Origin: Chrysaora quinquecirrha
Lineage: Eukaryota > Cnidaria > Scyphozoa > Semaeostomeae > Pelagiidae
DNA: 64,000 bases
Direction: 5' to 3'
Assembly (NCBI GenBank): GCA_014526335.1
Contig: JACTAT010000178.1
Coordinates: forward strand, 140,501-204,500
Shown piece after piece: positions 59,501 to 64,000 of this stretch. Under the pieces are notes generated by a model that searched no databases, had not been told where the DNA came from, and worked only from the letters and a program-made list of their open reading frames with translations. Position 1 is the first letter of the stretch, and each line of letters starts with the position of its first letter. Position numbers and translations under genes: made by a program.

Positions 59501-62500
59501 TTTTGGTCGTAAACTCCGAATCTACGCTGAATCAGACAGTAAGTATTAGAATACTACTTAGAGTCCCTGTCAGACTTTAACATTGTTTGGCACAATGTTC
59601 CATAATAAAGTTTTCTTGGGGCTTGTTTATATAAGGGAAACATCTTACCTGCCAGACCCGTGGCTTATTGGTGAGATTTCATCTTCCTATAGAATGCTTT
59701 GTAATTGCGATAAATTACAGACTCTGATGATGACTGTTGGAAAGTACAGTCAAATATACAGTTAATAAACAAACAATTGTCATCTCTCGTTTGTTTTCTA
59801 ATCATATGTTTAAGCTTCTGGTTATACTATTCATAACAATTTATGCGATTTTCGACTGCAAATGAATGGAACGAGCTTTCTAATTCTTGATTGTTTGCAG
59901 TGATAAAAGTATGCAACAATGAAAGGTTCCTTAGTGATTTCTCTTTAGTAGTACAAGTTCTGTAAATTTTCGGGCCTTCTACATGAAGGTTCCTTATAAT
60001 GTGGTTCCTTATAGAAAAGCGTGTAGTTTAGATTGCGAAAGTCAATTGTTTCGGTCTGTTTCTGACGTTTATGCTCAAGACAGCAAATTCTGTCCAGAGA
60101 TGTTTTTGCTTTTTTTCGCTATTTTGAATTTTTATGTTTGAAGAATGAAAACAACTTGCAGAGGTTCTTGGCAAACCGGAAGAAATACATATTGATAGAT
60201 AGGCAGATAGATACGAATCAGGAATGTTGTAACAAAAGATAGGAATTTCTATTCTCATTTTAAACAATCAAGTAGTTAAATCAATTATTTTAATTGCAAC
60301 TGAAGTGCATACAATAAAAACAATCGAAGAATTTGTTCTGAATCTACGAAATTTGGCAAAAGTTTTAACAAGAAACTCATTAGGAAACCATTATTCAGAC
60401 TGCGCTAAAATCTGGAACAGGCAATAAAGCTGGGAACTCGTGGAATGAGATGGAATGAACGGAACTGAAGAGAATCTATGAAACATGTTGAAACAAAGTG
60501 GGAATAATTTTGAATCTGAGGGAGCAAATGAGAACGAAGTGGGAATCGGTGGGAATAAGTGGGAGTGGGAGGTAAAGGAACAACTGAGATAAGGGGAAAT
60601 TACTGCAAACACGCGAGAACAAGTTGAAACAAAATTAGGATCCATGACGATCGCGGGGAAAAGCAAGATCAAAGCCTGAAACAGCTTGCATCACAGGGAA
60701 CAAGTGGGAACAAAGTGGGGATTCTTCTGCACTATTCGTTGCAAGGTGCAAGCTAATAGGCTGATCTGGGCTGATCTCATTCTTCAAACATGGATAACGG
60801 GTACCTTTAATTTACCACTCAAAACATGACCTGTAAACTGTTTTTAATTTTTGTTTTAGGAAAAGAGCTTCTTTCACAAAGTCAATACGAGGCTATCAAA
60901 ACCGAACGTATTCATTCTTAATAACAGATGGGATGCATCAGCTGATGGGGATCCTGATATGATGGCCAAGGTAACCCTCTAGTTTATTCTTGCACTGCAT
61001 TATTGATAACACATTTCAATTACTCTCGGGGGGGTTCTTCTTTGAAAATGTATTTGTCATGAATGCTGAACACTAGGATAGATTTTTCCACAAGTGGCAT
61101 ACCACAATTGATGAGATTTGAACCCAAGACTGCATGATTAAAGAGCCAGCGACGTTTCCACTGAGCTATAGAGCTCAATGAAATCGCCGAGTAACTCTCC
61201 AAGTCATACAGCCCAAAACTGCCCTCCCGTTTTTTTACTTTTTCGTAATTCGGCTATGTTGAGCCTTCTTGAGCACCGTATGTATGTATACATAGATAAA
61301 GATTTTTGCACAAGTGGCGTACAACAGTAGATTGGATTCGAACCTGGACTGCATGACCAGAGAGCCAACGAAGCTACCAATGAACTATAGAGCTCAATGA
61401 AATCGCAGAGTACAAACTCTCCAAGTCATACAGCCCAAGGCTCTCCTCCCATTTTGACTTTTTCGTGTTTCGGCTATGTTGAGCCTTCTTCAGCACCATA
61501 CGTATGTATACATATTTGTTATGAATGGCAAACACTGGGATAATTCCTTCCACAAGTGGCATACCACAATAGATTGGATTCGAACCTGGACTGCATGACC
61601 AGAGAGCCAACGACGTTTCCACTGAGTTATATAGCTCAATGAATCGCCGAGTAACACTCCAAGTCATGCAGCTTTAAAATCTCTTCCCGTTAGGCTTCTT
61701 TAGCACCATACGTATGTATACATATTTGTCATAAATGGCGAACATTAGGATGGATTTTTCCACAAGTGGCATACCACAATAGATTGGATTTGAACCTCGA
61801 CTGCATGACCAGAGAGCCAACGACGTTTCCACTGAGTTATATAGCTCAATGAATCGCCGAGTAACTCTCCAAGTCATGCAGCTTTTGAATCTCTTCCCGT
61901 TAGGCTTCTTTAGCACCATAGGTATGTATACATATTTGTTGTGAATGACGAACACAAGGATAGATTTTTCCACAAGTGGCATACCACAATTGATGGTATT
62001 TGAACCCAGGACTGCATGATCAGAGTGCCAACGATGATTCCACTGAGCTAAAGAGCTCAATGAAATTGCCGAGTAACTCTCCAAGTCATATAAAGTCATT
62101 TATTGTAAAACATGTGTCTATATGGAATACCTGTATTTGATTTTCGTAGGTCAAACAGCAACATTTAGAGCGAACGACCAATTTCCTTGCTGAAGAGCTT
62201 AAATGTGTTAGCAAGAGAGAGGCGCCTGATCGAGTTTTCTTCGTGTCCGCTTTAGAGGTAGGTGACTTAATGAACTCTTTTTGTTTACAACGAACCTGCT
62301 ATTTCTTTTTGATTTGGACAGGTTCCAGAATCTTAATAGCCTGTTTCAGCAACAAGACGACTCAAGTGAAGAAGACGTCGCGAGCAGATAAAGGGCGTAT
62401 TTTTTTTTCACATTCTGTTTTCAGTAGAGGTCTTCTCTCTTCGGCAGACGTCGAGACGTATTTTTTTGGTACAGTCTTCTGAAAACGGCAGGTTTCGCAG

Positions 62501-63948
62501 GCCTCCAAAATCTTTTGTCCCTGAAGCTGGAAGGCATTGCAGACAACGCAAGGAATCTCGTTCTCGCTATAAAAGGAATGGTTTAGTTCGAGTTTGTCTG
62601 ATCAGCCTACCCCACTGTTTACAGATTTTGGAAGATCTGACAAAATCAGGAGGTTACCAAAAAAATAGGCCCACAGAATCTGTGCACTAGCTATTTTCCC
62701 ACGTCTTGATACAACACGTCATGGCGACAACGTCATCTGGGCTGTTTTCACGTTCTCATGAAAGCGTCAAAATTTTGCGTTGTTCTGGAAGCAGCAACAG
62801 TTACTTCAGCACCCAATCTAGTTAATTATTACGATAATTTGCATTTGTAACGAGGAGCTATCGCAAAAACTGCGAAGGAAACCTATACATAATCAAATGG
62901 TGGGCAAAAAAACTTTAACATATAGAAAATGAAAGAACGTATTCAAGTCCAGGCTTATCTGCTCAAGAAGGCTTTTAATCAAGTGTTTTCCTTTTTGTGA
63001 ATTACTTGCATGTTTTTTCCTGATTTCCTGCAGATATTTGCAGCATTTATTTGTCGAAGATTCCTTTTCTCTCGTTGACTTCCATTAATCATGATTTTAA
63101 AGAAAAATTTACTTCACTACCGCTTCTGAAGCAACTGTTTTACAGGTCGTTCAGCGCAGAGAGATTCCCACACTTAAGAAGATATCAACCATCTTCCAGA
63201 AAAATTCTGTGTCATCCCAGACCCCATAGAAGGCCTATCTTTGGGAACCAATCCTTGCTATTTTTTTGTACAATCTCGGTTGGCCAGTAAATGTTTTCCT
63301 ATGGTTTAGTAATGTTTCAAAGTTGATTGTTTTCTTTGGCATTCCAGTAACATAGGGCCTAAATGGTGTTTATGCTCGAATATTTACCCAAATCTTTGCC
63401 CTGTGGATTGATTCACCACCTCTCAAAGTGAACCTTGTTACCCCAGGGGGGGGGGGTACTTAGTATAATTTGGGTACGGGTATGTGCCGCCCATATGGGT
63501 GGGTTTTTGGCCCTGAAATTCTCTAAACATGGGTGTGATTTTAACCAAAACCCCATAAAAGTGGGTAGCAAATTGAAGAAAGTCTCAAGTTTGACTTTAA
63601 TTCGGTCAGAAAAGTGGAAAAATCGCGTCAAAGATGTTCGTAGTATAATATCACGCAGTAATAAGGCCTAGAAAGTCTTATTATTCTTGTATTCCGATTA
63701 TTTTTACTCATAAACTAGGGTCTGTTTCTGCAAAGGTCTACATTATAAGTGGGTGGGTTTCCGAAATCTGGGCGGCACATCCCCGTCCATTAATAAGTCA
63801 TGTACCCCCCCGGGCTTGTTACTAGTGTTTTTTAACTGCAATTTTTTCTTGTAGACTTTGCGACATAGAATGAAACAAAATCGCTCACAAGGCCAGACTT
63901 CTTCACCTCATCTACAGCGAAGCGAGAGTATAGAAAGTGATTTTAATG
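53577..63948 (+). CDS. MFN: Mitofusin, N-terminal GTPase part (3' end outside window)
   Basis: Mitofusins are dynamin-family GTPases of the outer mitochondrial membrane that tether and fuse mitochondria. Exons: 53577-53807, 56200-56442, 57314-57396, 58289-58327, 59430-59538, 60860-60970, 62150-62257 and 63855-63948, all in phase. Residues ~30-60 form the first helix of the neck ([20 protein letters not shown]). The GTPase follows: [13 protein letters not shown] (P-loop, ~103-111), GIGHTTN (switch, T in G2), DSPGID (G3, ~198-203, across a splice), [14 protein letters not shown] and ILNNRWDAS (G4, ~255-262), then FFVSALE (G5-like). The eighth exon ([14 protein letters not shown], then a serine-rich stretch) diverges from what vertebrate mitofusins have at this place. 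It may end at the donor GTAAGA at 63949 or read on to the window edge. Introns are 0.9-2.4 kb and rich in repeats. Heptad repeats and membrane anchor lie beyond the window. Confidence 0.95.
54812..55172. mobile_element. MITE with GTTTACRCTATG ends, in mitofusin intron 1
   Basis: Left ACCCAGTTTACGCTATGAG and right TCATAGTGTAAACAGGGCC are inverted. Inner CAGTATGAAACTATACTG and TACAGTTTGACG repeat the motif. Non-coding. Confidence 0.75.
55330..56181. mobile_element. pogo/Tigger-like MITE with TA target duplication, split by another MITE
   Basis: The ends CAGTAGTTATTCGATTATTC and GATGATCGAATAACTACTG are inverted, each flanked by TA (55328-55329 and 56182-56183). CAGTA..TTATCC-type ends are typical of pogo elements. 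The right border lies 17 bases before mitofusin exon 2, so the exon's acceptor tract was nearly hit. Similar TATCTCGAAC phrases near 58430-58540 may be another pogo relic. Confidence 0.8.
55427..55924. mobile_element. 498-bp MITE with CAGGCCTCGCC ends, nested in the pogo-like MITE
   Basis: The ends CAGGCCTCGCC and GGCGAGGCCTG are flanked by AATCAC on both sides (55421-55426 and 55925-55930), a 6-bp target duplication. The left subterminal part is very G+C-rich (GGCGGGCGATCGCCCGCGCC). Confidence 0.85.
56770..57219 (-). mobile_element. Penelope-like element fragment, GIY-YIG C-terminus
   Basis: The minus-strand frame 57219-57007 encodes [34 protein letters not shown] and [15 protein letters not shown]. 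This parallels the end of the endonuclease at 33699-34130 but is a clearly different subfamily. It is cut off 5' of this point. A decayed hammerhead-like motif follows at 56792-56838. Confidence 0.82.
56792..56838 (-). ncRNA. Decayed hammerhead-like motif of the second Penelope fragment
   Basis: The order is the same as at 33491: GTAA, CTGAAGA, stem GAACA/TGTTC, GGA in place of GAA, ACATGT, T, TTAC. Stem II differs in sequence from the first copy yet still pairs. The core GAA carries one change, which should disable it. Confidence 0.5.
57590..58210. mobile_element. CCAACATGTTGG element, split by MITE 57767-58158
   Basis: ACATGTTGGTCAACATGTTGGC before and GGCCAACATGTTGGTACGG after the inner MITE belong to the same element type as 2067-2781. 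TGCCAACACATCAATT and related phrases lie on the left side. Its outer ends are not clear. Confidence 0.55.
57767..58158. mobile_element. MITE with GATCATTTCGGTA ends, copy 2
   Basis: The ends GATCATTTCGGTA and TACCGAAATGATC are perfectly inverted. The interior closely matches the copy at 12693-13053 (CTAGGTG, AGGGCTTTGAC, GTGGGGTAAAAAGTTTCACC). Confidence 0.85.
59763..59836. repeat. Half copy of the 42961-43106 hairpin
   Basis: It repeats the loop and right arm (TAATAAACAAACAATTGTC, TCTCGTTTGTTTTCTAAT, then CTTCTGGTTATACTATTC) with one small deletion. The left arm is absent. Confidence 0.8.
59838..60025. mobile_element. Truncated MITE of the TACACGC group
   Basis: AGGTTCCTTATAATGTGG followed by TTCCTTATAGAAAAGCGTGTA, and the interior TTTTCGGGCCTTCTACAT, match the inverse of the left half of the copy at 18080. 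A further piece of the same family lies at about 59303-59370. Confidence 0.7.
61020..62100 (-). mobile_element. Tandem array of five tRNA-derived SINE units (family 2)
   Basis: Five head-to-tail units of about 175-240 bp, each with GAGCTCTA/TTTAGCTCAGTGG-like A boxes, B-box variants such as GGTTCAAATCTCATC or GGTTCGAATCCAATC, and TGGTGCTAAAGAAG tails, occupy mitofusin intron 6. The minus-strand frames with repeated [11 protein letters not shown] are read from the SINE and are not genes. Confidence 0.85.
62258..63854. other. Mitofusin intron 7: one MITE, otherwise no gene
   Basis: Short frames at 62243-62690 and 63051-63290 have no domain similarity and no consistent splice signals. The only clear feature is the MITE at 63441-63815. 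Confidence 0.4.
63441..63815. mobile_element. MITE with GGGGGTACTTAGTATAAT ends, copy 2
   Basis: It nearly duplicates 16023-16393, including TACGGGTATGTGCCGCC, CAAAACCCCATAAAAGTGGG and TCTGGGCGGCACATCCCCGT. The inverted ends are CCCAGGGGGGGGGGTACTTA and AGTCATGTACCCCCCCGGG. Confidence 0.85.
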
Positions 63949-64000
63949 GTAAGATCCCGATTAAACATAATTCGCCTTTCGAAGAAACGAGCAAAAATCT

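Noticed and set aside
61374..62099. Minus-strand frames with [11 protein letters not shown] repeats
   Set aside because: They are tRNA-derived SINE units in tandem; the peptide repeats follow the SINE period.

Overview
The window is nuclear DNA of an invertebrate animal. Every recognisable gene is split by GT-AG introns, polyadenylation signals are present, and the genes belong to animal families (cyclin L, translocon-associated protein gamma, mitofusin, acyl-CoA thioesterase 7, a Mi-2/CHD-like PHD protein). The large load of Penelope-like elements, Crypton-type recombinase, LINE, tRNA-derived SINEs and dozens of fold-back/MITE elements fits a marine invertebrate such as a cnidarian. The lineage is a guess; the sequence alone does not settle it.

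Layout. 1-6 kb holds the 3' part of a cyclin L gene (+), ending in an RS-rich exon. 6-10 kb is repeat-rich, with MITEs nested in MITEs. 10.0-11.2 kb is an intronless gene of unknown function (+). 12.0-21.0 kb is a seven-exon gene for a secreted 2-oxoglutarate/Fe(II) oxygenase (+). Its N-terminal half looks like a decayed duplicate of the catalytic half, and its fifth exon carries an apparent one-base frameshift. 23.6-23.9 kb is the first exon of an ACOT7-like thioesterase (+). It runs into an octamer microsatellite and a gap of exactly 500 N (24738-25237). From 38.1 kb leftwards on the minus strand lies the N-terminal part of a Mi-2/CHD-like gene (basic N-terminus, two PHD fingers). Its remaining exons are also missing on the gap side. 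Its introns hold a (AAGTC)n satellite, a Crypton-like tyrosine recombinase with a C-terminal Myb/SANT-like domain (31.2-33.0 kb) and two inverted Penelope-like ends (33.4-34.6 kb). 44.0-48.6 kb is a complete five-exon SSR3 gene (-) encoding 183 aa. 49.25-52.74 kb is a three-level nest: a TIR unit with perfect 166-bp arms and a 7-bp target duplication holds a decayed LINE, whose reverse-transcriptase catalytic motif is split by a 327-bp MITE. 53.6 kb to the right edge is the 5' part of a mitofusin gene (+), whose introns carry a pogo-like MITE, another Penelope fragment and a tandem SINE array.

The genes do not form one pathway. They are ordinary housekeeping genes spread out by transposable elements. 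The points that most deserve attention are a hammerhead-ribozyme-like motif in the Penelope ends, a dispersed ~87-bp repeat whose terminal stem changes in a compensatory way between copies, the duplicated oxygenase with a lost iron ligand in one half, and the nested TIR/LINE/MITE unit. The fixed-size gap flanked by two truncated genes is a likely assembly problem.
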